IMG/VR virus record: IMGVR_UViG_3300050821_001742
Span: 1-56,337 of that record
DNA: 56,337 bases
Direction: 5' to 3' (one strand)
Source of the DNA: a virus
Position 1 is the first letter of the stretch, and every line of letters starts with the position of its first letter. The position numbers and the translations under genes were made by a program. The notes under the pieces are model-generated. The model did not search any database. It was not told the origin of the DNA and saw nothing but the letters and a program-made list of their open reading frames with translations. Positions 24,997 to 33,822 of this stretch are shown here, piece by piece.

Positions 24997-25719
24997 TCAT
25001 GTCCTTGGTGGCGTCGCTAATGGAGTTGGCGAACTCGATGACCACGCCTCGGATTGGAACTTTTTTCGCATCTCCTCGATCGTAGCCGATTTCAGCGACT
25101 TGTCATACTTCGATTGCCACGTAACACCGGATTGAGGATCATCCGCCGCAGCACCAAAGTTCTTGAGGTACCCCGCGCCCATAACGAGCGCCGCATTCAG
25201 AAAAACATCCGGGAAATATGTTGAAAGCAGAGTAGTCGTATTCGACGCGCTCAGCGGGGCCGGTCGCTGTGTCCCGACGACCTCAACCGTGTAGTTCTGA
25301 TCGGGCCATGGGGCCACGATGAAGTTGTTCTGGTTGATCGGAGCAAAATAGACCGGGACTCCAGCGCCAGTATTGCTTGGATACAGCACATCCAGCATTT
25401 CCTTGCTGGCCGGCAGCAATGGATTGCGCGTCCCGCTATCTGGATTTGATGTTCCTGAAGGCGTAATCACGTTCAACTGCTGGGTAACCAAAAAAGGACC
25501 GTTTGTGCCAGAGGCATTCTCAGCGAAGTTGCGATTTCCTGCGGTCAAACTAGCCGATGAATCCCGAAACACGGTATTGAGCAAATCAAGATCGCGGTAT
25601 GACATTTGCTCTGCGTCATCAATAATTGATGGCAACGCTGTAATGAAATTCGGGTCATTGACCGGCACAACCAGAAAATTGGCTAGCTGCGTTGTGAATT
25701 GAGACCAAGTTAAACTCAT
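24997..25719 (-). CDS. tail/neck adaptor protein (gp4-like)
   Basis: 240 residues. The order of segments (a short N-terminal helix, ADDAEQMSYRDLD-like motif near 32-41, a beta domain with a FIVAPWPD strand, C-terminal helices) matches small adaptor proteins that couple portal to tail. The region 155-165 (TQRPAPLS) is also conserved in such proteins. ATG overlaps a remnant frame ending in GYDMP. Assignment tentative. Confidence 0.55.
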   Translation of the reverse strand: MSLTWSQFTTQLANFLVVPVNDPNFITALPSIIDDAEQMSYRDLDLLNTVFRDSSASLTAGNRNFAENASGTNGPFLVTQQLNVITPSGTSNPDSGTRNPLLPASKEMLDVLYPSNTGAGVPVYFAPINQNNFIVAPWPDQNYTVEVVGTQRPAPLSASNTTTLLSTYFPDVFLNAALVMGAGYLKNFGAAADDPQSGVTWQSKYDKSLKSATIEEMRKKFQSEAWSSSSPTPLATPPRT

Positions 25720-25748
25720 GGCATGTCGTACCCGATCAGGATTATGGC
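25716..25748 (-). repeat. remnant copy of the fibre C-terminus
   Basis: In one frame this stretch reads ILIGYDMP-stop. The long fibre gene ends in ILIGYEMP-stop at 25973. Over 27 bases, five differ, four of them at third codon positions and one giving Glu/Asp. It overlaps the 3' end of the small gene at 25742 in another frame. Confidence 0.6.
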
Positions 25749-25957
25749 ATGCATTGCGGCACGCGATATTGTGGGGCGACTACGGCATACACACGATCTT
25801 TTGCCGCCGCTCCAGGCGCCGCCGCTTCCGATCGAACGGCAGCGAGTTGTTGGCTTGCCCGCTGGGTAGCGTCTCCCAAGCTCAAGTTACAAGCGGGAGG
25901 CAATCCAGTCTGTGCATCGGTACCAAAAATCAGGAAAACAAGAGCGTATACTTGCAT
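25742..25957 (-). CDS. small exported protein beside the fibre gene
   Basis: 71 residues starting after a perfect GGAGG with eight-base spacing. Residues 1-16 resemble a signal peptide (hydrophobic, then Asp-Ala-Gln). The remainder is Ala-rich with two Cys. It ends within the remnant of a fibre-like C-terminus, so it may derive from a deleted gene. Role unknown. Confidence 0.5.
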   Translation of the reverse strand: MQVYALVFLIFGTDAQTGLPPACNLSLGDATQRASQQLAAVRSEAAAPGAAAKDRVYAVVAPQYRVPQCMP

Positions 25958-25972
25958 AGTATCAACCTCCAT

Positions 25973-28900
25973 TCATGGCATTTCATAGCCGATTAGAATG
26001 CCGGTCACAATCCGTGCCTGATTGTTGGTACCACCAGTTGTGCATGTGCCGCCCCCGATTGATGTCTCGAACGCAGCCACTCCATTCAGAACCGGAAATC
26101 TAGCAATAGTGCCAGCGCTCTCGTTGAAGGCGGATGTGTTGGTTACCGCTCCAAATCCCGAGTAATTGTTGTATTCAGCACCAAGCGCTATGTATCCTTG
26201 GACAGTTCCGATGGGAATACGACTTTGAAGTGTGCAATCGGAATTTCCAGGATTTGTGCCTCCAATAGCCGCATGGAAAACATTGATCTGAATGTCGAAC
26301 CACTTGGCATCAGGAGGCACCTGAGAGGGAGTCATTACCCACGTCACAGGTGATCCAATAGTGCAGGCAGGAACTGTCGTGCATGCTGTTCCAGGCGTAC
26401 TTCCAGTTATGAACTGCGGAGTTCCTTCTGCATATATGACGTGATTACCAATGCGTAATTTGCCCGCTCCACTGACCGCAAAATCAGACCCCGTATATTG
26501 ATGAGAGGCGCTATAATCATAAACAGCGGTTATGGTAGATGCTCCTGCCTGGGCCTCGGCCACATAGAGCCGCTGCACCGTTGACCATGTAGGACCGGCC
26601 CCAGTTGCGGTATTCATAACCATTTTGTTGCTGTCAAACCAATCCCCAGAGACCGTATAGGCCGCGACGGGGGGCGTGAAGTTTGCTACCCAGCGGGCAA
26701 AGGGTACGAAATCAAACTCATCAAAACATCCGGCCGTTCCGGCACCCACACCAACTTGGCCCGCCACCGCCATGGCCACACCATCAGGCCACACCCTTGT
26801 CGAACTGGAGACCGTTAGCTGCGCCACCCCGTCAAGATAAGCGACGTAGGATGCTCCATTAAAAACGAGTGCGAAGTGATGGAAAGCTCCTGTCGTAACC
26901 GTGGTCGCACCTGGGGATGTACCGGGGGAAATGTCCCAAGACGCGCCACCGCTACTCAAAAACAAGATCAATTTGCCGCTGGCATTGGTGGCTAGATACA
27001 CCCCAAAAGAATTGCCAACCGAGAATATACTCTGTGAAACATTGCTGTTGATGTTTGCCCAGACATCCATGGTCCAGTTGCCAAGGCCTGGATTGAATAT
27101 GCTCGTGGTCTGAACGTATGTACTCGTACCAGTTATATTGATGCCTAATGCTCCAAATTTTGCGCAAGGCGCGGTGAACGTCAGCCCGGCACCAACCCCA
27201 ACCCAAGTATTGCCCCAGTCATCAGCAAAGGTCGATGCGTCGAAGTGCAAGAGAGCTTGCCGAGGAGAATAGAATACTGCTCCTCGCTGTGGAGGCATCA
27301 GCGTTTGCGTTGCGGTAAGCGCACCAGTGCTTGCGTTTCGATCAACAGACAAGAATGAATATTGGTTAGATGGCAATGACGCCCAATAGCTGGTTGTATC
27401 GGCCGCGAGTTGTCCGACAAAATCAACCGGCCCCACCACGGCATTAAACCCAGCAGCGAATGACATCGTTAGAGGTGTAGCCGTAGCAGTCAGATTGACG
27501 TTGAGGCCGGATCCAATGACGGAAAAATTTGGAAATCCTGTAGTGTCAACACTACCGGCTAAAATAGCCTCACGAACCCCTGTATTAGGAATTCCTCCAT
27601 CCTGAATGATTGATCCGCTCGTTCCATTGAACGTGGCGATATGCCCTGAAACAGCGGACCCAGGCCCGGTAACCGCCGTATTCCATTGTGGCGTAGAACC
27701 CGCCCCGGTCGTCTGCAGGAATTGCCCATTCGTTCCCGGCGTCAAAGCCGTCCAGACTGAGGCACCTCGGTAAAGAACACTACCCTGAGTGGATCCAATC
27801 ACATCCAAAACAGAGGTCGGAGTAGTAGCGCTTGGAGCTGCCGAGATACCCGATGTATTGGCCAGAACGTTTCCGGTTGAAATCGAGGCTAGGCCAATCG
27901 TTCCGGTGGTCGTGATCGGACCACCCGTGACACCATTGTTGGTTGCCACATTGGTCACCGTGCCGGTACCACCGACTGAGGTCCAAGACGGATTTGCCGC
28001 AGCACCAGCAGTAGTCAAAACCTGTCCAGCAGTGCCAGGGCTCAGAGCAGTCCAAACAGTTCCAGACCGATACAGAACCTGCCCTTGAGTGGCCCCGATC
28101 ACGCTATCAATGATTGATGTCAGAGAATTCGCCAGAGGCGTGGACGTGCTTCCAGAGATGTTTGAGATCAGCGTGCCGTTACCCACCGATGGCAATTGGG
28201 CAAGCGAAGCATTACCCGAAATATCGGAAAACGCCGGTTGCGTCGCGCTGGGGACGCCAGACGTTGAAATGGTGTTGATCCATTTCGATGTGACAGCGGC
28301 CAAACTCTCGATACCGCCCAACGTCGAAGCGGTCGGATTTGGCAACTGCGCCGCAGCAACAGACCCTGAGATGTCTATAAAGGCAGGCTGGGAGGCCGTA
28401 GGAACGCCGCTGGTTGAGATTTGCCGGATCCATTGGCTTCCGACCGCAGCGAAAGATTGAACGCCTCCAAGAGTGCTTGCTGAGGGATTGGGAAGGTCAG
28501 CACCGACCAAAGCCCGGAAGGTCGGGCTTGCTGCGGCCCCCGTAGTCGGGCCAGCCCAAACCGTGTTGGCAGTTTGCGTGGCCAGAGTTCCGGTCAAGGT
28601 TCCGGTATTCGTGACAGGGCTATTGCTAATGGTGAAGATTGCTACCGGCAACGCGAGGCCAACGCTTGTGACAGTACCAGCACCCGCCGAGCTCCAGGAC
28701 AGATGTCCCGCTCCATCCGTAATCAACTGCTGGCCGCCAATGCCATTGGTATTTGGAAGCTGAAATATGGTTCCAGTTCCTGCCGCAGCTTGAACGCTGA
28801 TGAGTGCTGAGCCGGACGTGGCCCCATTCAGGGTAAGCGAACCGCCGGTACCGCCGTTTAACCCAAGTGTGGGAGTAGCAGTTGCGGACCAGACTGATGC

Positions 28901-29116
28901 ACCGCGGTTGAGCATCGTGCCTTGAACGGACGGACCGCCAAAATTGCGATCCAAGAGAGCTGTCATGGTTGCCCATGAGGGTAGCCCAGCCGTCGCATTG
29001 GGATTGCCGCATGTTCCACCCGCCGCTGGCTGACCTTGGCAACCCGTCTGTGCCCATGCGCCTGAGGCACCTAGCGACAGCAATAATCCGAGAACAAGCG
29101 CCTTAACCCGCATCAT
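25973..29116 (-). CDS. long tail fibre with signal peptide and LamG-like domain
   Basis: 1047 residues. Residues 1-23 are a textbook Sec signal ending in SGAWA-Q. Residues 190-320 contain near-repeats (LPNPSASTLGG, ISTSGVPS, AQLP) and 350-480 others with VLYR and W-TAL-PGT; such repeats build trimeric fibres. Residues 620-805 form a LamG/concanavalin-like beta sandwich (LHFDAS opening, WTMDVWAN, FHHFALVFNG, YLDGV). The C-terminus ends in ILIGYEMP. Probably the main receptor-binding fibre. Why a virion fibre should carry an export signal is unexplained. Confidence 0.7.
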   Translation of the reverse strand: MMRVKALVLGLLLSLGASGAWAQTGCQGQPAAGGTCGNPNATAGLPSWATMTALLDRNFGGPSVQGTMLNRGASVWSATATPTLGLNGGTGGSLTLNGATSGSALISVQAAAGTGTIFQLPNTNGIGGQQLITDGAGHLSWSSAGAGTVTSVGLALPVAIFTISNSPVTNTGTLTGTLATQTANTVWAGPTTGAAASPTFRALVGADLPNPSASTLGGVQSFAAVGSQWIRQISTSGVPTASQPAFIDISGSVAAAQLPNPTASTLGGIESLAAVTSKWINTISTSGVPSATQPAFSDISGNASLAQLPSVGNGTLISNISGSTSTPLANSLTSIIDSVIGATQGQVLYRSGTVWTALSPGTAGQVLTTAGAAANPSWTSVGGTGTVTNVATNNGVTGGPITTTGTIGLASISTGNVLANTSGISAAPSATTPTSVLDVIGSTQGSVLYRGASVWTALTPGTNGQFLQTTGAGSTPQWNTAVTGPGSAVSGHIATFNGTSGSIIQDGGIPNTGVREAILAGSVDTTGFPNFSVIGSGLNVNLTATATPLTMSFAAGFNAVVGPVDFVGQLAADTTSYWASLPSNQYSFLSVDRNASTGALTATQTLMPPQRGAVFYSPRQALLHFDASTFADDWGNTWVGVGAGLTFTAPCAKFGALGINITGTSTYVQTTSIFNPGLGNWTMDVWANINSNVSQSIFSVGNSFGVYLATNASGKLILFLSSGGASWDISPGTSPGATTVTTGAFHHFALVFNGASYVAYLDGVAQLTVSSSTRVWPDGVAMAVAGQVGVGAGTAGCFDEFDFVPFARWVANFTPPVAAYTVSGDWFDSNKMVMNTATGAGPTWSTVQRLYVAEAQAGASTITAVYDYSASHQYTGSDFAVSGAGKLRIGNHVIYAEGTPQFITGSTPGTACTTVPACTIGSPVTWVMTPSQVPPDAKWFDIQINVFHAAIGGTNPGNSDCTLQSRIPIGTVQGYIALGAEYNNYSGFGAVTNTSAFNESAGTIARFPVLNGVAAFETSIGGGTCTTGGTNNQARIVTGILIGYEMP

Positions 29117-29582
29117 AAAAATTCCCAGTTGGCAGAGGATTAAGCCAAATCCACCCGTAATTTGTACTGATCGTCAGTGGTGATGCTATCCCATCAAACG
29201 TTCCCGGAAACGTCACCGTGATGTTGTTGGTCCCGGCATCTCCCTTGAGATCCTTGACTAACACAGGCTGGAAATAGCTTGAACCAGCCAGCAAGGCTAC
29301 CGTAGTCGGAGACCCAACCGTCTTATTGACCAGAATCCGCGTATCGGTCTGAACCGAATTATAGGACGCTCCAGACGTGATAATCGTAAGTGCTGCGCTG
29401 CTACCACTTCCAACAATCAGAGCCAGTTGAGCGATCGTGATCTTGTAGTTAACCCCATTCAGAACATTCCCCGGCGAGACAATCTCCATCAAGGCCGTCA
29501 CGTCCAAGGCTCCGGAATAAGCCGGAAGATCGGTCATCTGACCGCCCTGGAATACGCCTAGCTGTGGATTGCCAGCAGCCAC
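29103..29582 (-). CDS. virion protein, fibre-attachment type
   Basis: 159 residues starting at GTG. The N-terminal segment (QMTDLPAYSGALD, then a TALMEIVSPG strand) is typical of short phage proteins that cap or anchor fibres, and the rest is beta-rich. It overlaps the fibre gene start by 14 bases, which favours a shared assembly role. Confidence 0.5.
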   Translation of the reverse strand: MAAGNPQLGVFQGGQMTDLPAYSGALDVTALMEIVSPGNVLNGVNYKITIAQLALIVGSGSSAALTIITSGASYNSVQTDTRILVNKTVGSPTTVALLAGSSYFQPVLVKDLKGDAGTNNITVTFPGTFDGIASPLTISTNYGWIWLNPLPTGNFYDAG

Positions 29583-29951
29583 CTAGAAATTTCCTGACGT
29601 TTTGAAATACAGATTTGATTGTAGCGATCGCGAGCATTCCGAGCGCTGCAGATATCGCGGCTGCCCGCCCTGCAACAATCGAGGCCAAATCTCGTCAATC
29701 GGATATTGCTCAGGCCGCGCATTAGCCAATCCAATCGAATCCGGCGAAAGAATGATCGTTCCGAGCTGGCGTTGCGGTTTGTCAATGTATTGCTCAAGAG
29801 CTCGAATGCCGGTCGGCATCAGCTTGAGGCCGCGCCACTCGACTTGCTCAATCAAGTCTTGCTCTTGGCCCACAAAACCTGATCGCATGCAGGTAGCCCA
29901 TCCTCTGGGCGAGTTCGAATCAACTCTGGCGTATTTGGGATGCTTTCTCAT
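29583..29951 (-). CDS. head-tail connector-associated protein
   Basis: 122 residues. The opening ARVDSNSPRGWATCMRSGF and the middle RQLGTIILSPD with NARPEQY are a pattern I know from conserved proteins encoded beside podovirus neck adaptors. It may bind a metal through the Cys and nearby Asp. Function otherwise unknown. Ends in TAG. Confidence 0.5.
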   Translation of the reverse strand: MRKHPKYARVDSNSPRGWATCMRSGFVGQEQDLIEQVEWRGLKLMPTGIRALEQYIDKPQRQLGTIILSPDSIGLANARPEQYPIDEIWPRLLQGGQPRYLQRSECSRSLQSNLYFKTSGNF

Positions 29952-29952
29952 G

Positions 29953-30651
29953 TCATCTCCGGTAGTACGTTTTGATTGAGGGTGCGAGTGATAGAGCGAC
30001 GTTTTCCGTATCTTGGGTTGCTGCCACTCGCCATGCTTCTATAGCATCTTTCGCGCGCTTATCCTCAAGATCGGGGGCGTATATTCTAGCCAACCTATGC
30101 GCAAGGCCACTTATGTAAGCGTCCAGCCACCTATAGGGGATATCCGGTGTCTCGCCTCCCGGAAGATTAGCGTCCTGCATCTGAAGGCAGGCATAGTAAT
30201 TGAAGAAAAATGGTCCGCTAGAATCCGGTGCCGGATACATGGTCACGGTCTGTGACGGCGGCGTCCGGTTGAACCAAAAGCTGGTCGGCCTGCCAGGGAT
30301 TTGCTTGCTCGCCAGCGTCATGTACTCGGTTCGGCTCAGCGGCGTAACGGTAATGTCCTGTTGCGTCGTCTGACCTTGATTGGTCGAGATCACGGCATCA
30401 AGGATCATTATCACGTTGGACGGAATAGGATAGGTCAGCGTTCCAGGGACCATCGGAATCGAGTTCAGAACTACCTTGAAAAGGTTAACCTGCTTGTTGG
30501 ACCATTCAACAAACAGAAGGTTCATTTCCTCCCGAGCTGCCATCATGTGGTCTTGGCGGAAGGAAGGCGCAAAAACTCGGCACCGACGAAAAGCGGTAAT
30601 TACGCTTTGGCCAGTCGTTAGCGCAAAGTTATACGTGCCGCTTGATGCCAT
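29953..30651 (-). CDS. head-to-tail adaptor (gp4-like/connector) protein
   Basis: 232 residues. A long N-terminal helical part (residues 15-60, including LLFVEWSNKQ) is followed by a beta domain with LSRTEYMTL, GRPTSFWFNR and MYPAPD, then helices with RWLDAY and RLARIYAPD. This order matches the podovirus adaptor family that seals the portal. The downstream neighbour is its usual partner. Confidence 0.65.
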   Translation of the reverse strand: MASSGTYNFALTTGQSVITAFRRCRVFAPSFRQDHMMAAREEMNLLFVEWSNKQVNLFKVVLNSIPMVPGTLTYPIPSNVIMILDAVISTNQGQTTQQDITVTPLSRTEYMTLASKQIPGRPTSFWFNRTPPSQTVTMYPAPDSSGPFFFNYYACLQMQDANLPGGETPDIPYRWLDAYISGLAHRLARIYAPDLEDKRAKDAIEAWRVAATQDTENVALSLAPSIKTYYRR

Positions 30652-30657
30652 TTTTAC

Positions 30658-31104
30658 CTATGTCAGATCCACGCCGATAACGTAAACGTCACAAGTAGCC
30701 GCGCTGCCTTGTGCGGTAGTGAGAGATAAATAAACCGGCGTTACCGCAAATCGGGTAACCAATGGAGTAGCGGCAACTGTGGCATTGAGCAAAACACTAG
30801 CGGAAGTTAGAGCGCTGTAAATCTGTGTAGCGGCAACGATAGGCGTTCCTCCTTTGGCCGTTGTGGGATAAAAACCACCCACAGCGAGAGTCAATGATGC
30901 CGAACAATTTGTGACAACAATACCCGTAATCTGATAGACGGCCACTGCCATAGGGATGGCTTGATCTGTCGCCACATTGAAATTAGCGCCGCGAAGCGTT
31001 CCGATAACACGCTGAGTGCCGGCAACGCTTTGCGGATTTGTTACATCCGCAGCCATGGCTACCGAAGTCCATAGCAGCAATAGAATCGATGCGATCTTTT
31101 TCAA
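30658..31104 (-). CDS. exported beta-rich virion-module protein
   Basis: 148 residues from a TTG start fused to the upstream stop. Residues 1-18 are a clear Sec signal (MKKIASILLLLWTSVAMA). The mature part is beta-rich with Thr, Ala and Val and two Cys. Lying among virion genes, it may be a secreted or virion surface protein. No family recognised. Confidence 0.5.
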   Translation of the reverse strand: MKKIASILLLLWTSVAMAADVTNPQSVAGTQRVIGTLRGANFNVATDQAIPMAVAVYQITGIVVTNCSASLTLAVGGFYPTTAKGGTPIVAATQIYSALTSASVLLNATVAATPLVTRFAVTPVYLSLTTAQGSAATCDVYVIGVDLT

Positions 31105-32504
31105 TTCTCATCCCCATAGATCGGTTGGCCGGCAGTGCAAATCACAGTTACCGCTTGGCGACCAGGAATGCGGGGCGTATATGAACCAAGAGCCGCAAGG
31201 GTAAATGTTCCGGCACCTCCGATCGCGGCTGTTCCACCTGTCGGATTGACGCCGCAGCTTGCATTCCCGGTGTTGACGATAGTCAGCGAATGACGCTGAA
31301 AATTAGCTGCGAATAATTGCTGTGACGCTCCAGAGGCCGATGTGATGGTGCGGTCCCTAATGAACCCGTTGTAAATCGGGTTTCGAGCAGCGTCAGCAAC
31401 CACACTCGCATTGATGTTGATAAGAGCCGACGACAGCGGAGTATTACCCACCGCCAAATGAGCGGCATTCATGACATTGTTGGTGGGTCCTGGAGCGCCG
31501 CTGTAAGTCTGCGCAACAACGTTATCAATTCCGTCAATCGTCCAGAATATGCGATCTCCACGAGGGTACATGACATAGGCATGGACATTTGCATCCTGCG
31601 GCTGAGCAACTTGTCCCACAAGACCGGGCGCACATTGCCCGGTGAACGTATAAACGCCCTGGTTACTTGTTGCCGTCGCATTGCTGCTGAGCGTAACGGC
31701 TGCGCCAGCCACTGCTGTAACGGTTGTGGCAAATGGAATGTTTGGCCCCGTCACCAACTCGTATTGAGAGACCACAACCACAGGCGAGAGTGTCAAAGTT
31801 GGAGAACCGGACACCACATTCCCAGTTGCCGTTACGGTCGAAGGGCACGGCAGGGATAAATCGTTAATTACTGTTCTAGTTCCGGCAGACACGCCGTCCG
31901 CGCTGGTGGCAGTCACGGCGCGAAGATGACCATCGGTTCCTAGCTCAAATCCTTCGGCATCCGTATAAGGCGCGGCAGTAGTTGGCGTGGTTGGAAAAAC
32001 ACCAAATCCCCAGAAACGAACCGCATTCAACAAGACCGGAAATTCAAAGTTGTTGTTTTCCTGAAAGTATAGCCAGCCAGGATTTACGCCTTTGAATGCC
32101 TCTTGGCTTTTCAGAATAGAGAAGCCAGTTCCGGTACCCGAACCTAGCGACGTGGCACCAAACTGGTTATTCGCCGCTGTTGGCGTGCCGGTGCCTCCCG
32201 TGGTCGGAGTTTGCCAGTTGAACACTGTGTCCAATGTACCAGTCGGAACTGACCCACCACCACCTCGGAAGTCGTCCCAAAGCAATTGCGTTGGATCTTG
32301 GGCAACACGCGCGCCACCATTGGCGATCGTCACGCCTTGCACATAGCCACTCGGGCCAATTGATGACGTGGGAAATGGATTGAGAGGCCCAGTTGTTCCT
32401 TTTCCGGTTATGATCTGAACAGACGGTGTTGCACCTTGTGCAAAAGCCACAACAGGCAATAGCAGCGCCAGACAAAATCCAAGAAACCCAGATAGTTTTT
32501 TCAT
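31101..32504 (-). CDS. exported beta-rich virion-module protein
   Basis: 467 residues. Residues 1-22 form a strong signal peptide (MKKLSGFLGF, Leu-rich core, VVAFA-Q). The mature region is a Thr/Ala/Gly-rich beta protein with a probable sandwich around 110-230 and repeated strand patterns after 240. Coupled to both neighbours by ATGA/TTGA. Possible host-binding or decoration protein. Confidence 0.5.
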   Translation of the reverse strand: MKKLSGFLGFCLALLLPVVAFAQGATPSVQIITGKGTTGPLNPFPTSSIGPSGYVQGVTIANGGARVAQDPTQLLWDDFRGGGGSVPTGTLDTVFNWQTPTTGGTGTPTAANNQFGATSLGSGTGTGFSILKSQEAFKGVNPGWLYFQENNNFEFPVLLNAVRFWGFGVFPTTPTTAAPYTDAEGFELGTDGHLRAVTATSADGVSAGTRTVINDLSLPCPSTVTATGNVVSGSPTLTLSPVVVVSQYELVTGPNIPFATTVTAVAGAAVTLSSNATATSNQGVYTFTGQCAPGLVGQVAQPQDANVHAYVMYPRGDRIFWTIDGIDNVVAQTYSGAPGPTNNVMNAAHLAVGNTPLSSALININASVVADAARNPIYNGFIRDRTITSASGASQQLFAANFQRHSLTIVNTGNASCGVNPTGGTAAIGGAGTFTLAALGSYTPRIPGRQAVTVICTAGQPIYGDEN

Positions 32505-33166
32505 GGCGAGCCCAACCCAGCTTGCAGGCCTCGGAAAACAAGCGTTCCAGTTCCAGAATTAGTCAGAAGACGAAATGCCAAAATCGGCGTCGAAAACGCG
32601 GAATCCACTGTTGCTGTGGAGTTTGTCACCGTCGCCAGATTGAGCGCCAAAGGAAACGCTAATCCAGCCGCATTGAGACCACCTGTCATAGGCAGGATGT
32701 TTGGATCATCAAACGTGTATTGAAGCGTAAAGTTTGCCGCCCCAGAACGAAGTTCAACCACAAACCCAATGCTTGAAGGATCCGCATTCCAGTTGATGAT
32801 CTGCCAAAGCGAAGAACCGACGCCATTGGTTCCAACTGTGATCGTGGAAGCAACAGATCCAGATTGAACAATCTTCGTGACCGTCAGAAAATCAAGATTG
32901 GATTGTGCAGCGCCGACGTTTGCCCCAGCAAACGTATCCGAGATAGGAAATCCTGCCTGATTGGTCCCGGTCACCGTGAAGTTGATGCCGCTATCGTTGC
33001 CGCCTGAAGTGATGATCACCCGGCGCTGAGTGTCCAGCGTAGCAACACCACCCGTCGCAGCCGATCCGGTGATCGTTATGGCCGCCGTTCCAGGGCTTTG
33101 AGATACGGAAATGTTATTTGCGGACGCTGCGGCCAACGTGCGGGTGAATACGATCGGAAGTCCCAT
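32501..33166 (-). CDS. beta-rich virion protein
   Basis: 221 residues, beta-rich with frequent Thr, Ser and Val and Gly turns, no signal peptide. AGGA seven bases before the ATG. Its similarity in composition to the two exported proteins next to it suggests a shared structural complex. Not recognised as a family. Confidence 0.5.
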   Translation of the reverse strand: MGLPIVFTRTLAAASANNISVSQSPGTAAITITGSAATGGVATLDTQRRVIITSGGNDSGINFTVTGTNQAGFPISDTFAGANVGAAQSNLDFLTVTKIVQSGSVASTITVGTNGVGSSLWQIINWNADPSSIGFVVELRSGAANFTLQYTFDDPNILPMTGGLNAAGLAFPLALNLATVTNSTATVDSAFSTPILAFRLLTNSGTGTLVFRGLQAGLGSP

Positions 33167-33186
33167 AGCGATCCTCGTTCAGACCG

Positions 33187-33384
33187 CTAGTCTTCCAGCT
33201 TAATATCCGGGAACTTGCGGTGTACTTTGGCTCGGATTTGAGCCTTCAATTCCGGGTGAAACTGGCTTGCTCGCGCCAACGCATTTCTGGCATGATTTTT
33301 ATCGTTCAGCGGAAAACTTCTATGTGGTCCGCCGAAATCCTTCGCTGGCAGAGCATTTCGTTCTTTGCTGGTGAGCTTAGCCAT
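33187..33384 (-). CDS. small conserved phage protein
   Basis: 65 residues: KLTSKERNALPAKDFG at the start, then PLNDKNHARNALARASQF. This is a pattern common in small phage proteins near head genes (the same region I know as DUF6582-like). Strongly basic. Start overlaps the upstream stop. Function unknown. Confidence 0.55.
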   Translation of the reverse strand: MAKLTSKERNALPAKDFGGPHRSFPLNDKNHARNALARASQFHPELKAQIRAKVHRKFPDIKLED

Positions 33385-33387
33385 GGC

Positions 33388-33768
33388 TCAATTCTGATTA
33401 CCCTTGCTGTTGTCGCGTTCGTCCTTGATGCGACTCGTCTTGTAACCCCGACGATCCTCCACATCAGGTTCTGGCGCCTTCGATGGGTTCTTCGCCGAGC
33501 TGAACGGATTGCGGTCAGAGCCTACACGGCCACCATGAGCCCGCTTCGGACGGTCCATCCGATGACGAGCCTTCTCGCCCTCAGCATGGATCTCATGCTT
33601 TTTCTTCTTGACCTTGCCGCCGCGCTTGCGCTCGTCACCCTCGTCATAAGGTTCCTTGCCTTCGGCCTCTTTCTTGACATCCTCGTTGCCGGAAACCCAT
33701 TCACCCTTACGGCCACCAATGCCGCCTCCTGAGGCTCTGTGGTGCTCTTTGTGGCGAGCTCTGCTCAT
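33388..33768 (-). CDS. basic protein with shared HRMDRPKRA motif
   Basis: 126 residues, highly charged (Lys, Arg, Glu, Asp), probably disordered. RGGKV and RAHGGRV are copies of the basic Gly-Gly motif. The stretch HRMDRPKRA also occurs in the protein at 45210, and the DNA is identical over 20 bases (33545-33564 and 46228-46247). Probably packaged in the virion or bound to DNA. Confidence 0.5.
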   Translation of the reverse strand: MSRARHKEHHRASGGGIGGRKGEWVSGNEDVKKEAEGKEPYDEGDERKRGGKVKKKKHEIHAEGEKARHRMDRPKRAHGGRVGSDRNPFSSAKNPSKAPEPDVEDRRGYKTSRIKDERDNSKGNQN

Positions 33769-33822
33769 ATCGTTCTTCCTTCTCTGCCCGGATCCGTGGG
33801 CTCGGTGCGGCTAACCGCAAGA

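Noticed and set aside
25973-29116. Prophage-borne host adhesin instead of phage fibre
   Set aside because: The gene is coupled to virion genes on both sides and has fibre-type repeats, so a phage fibre is more likely in spite of the signal peptide.
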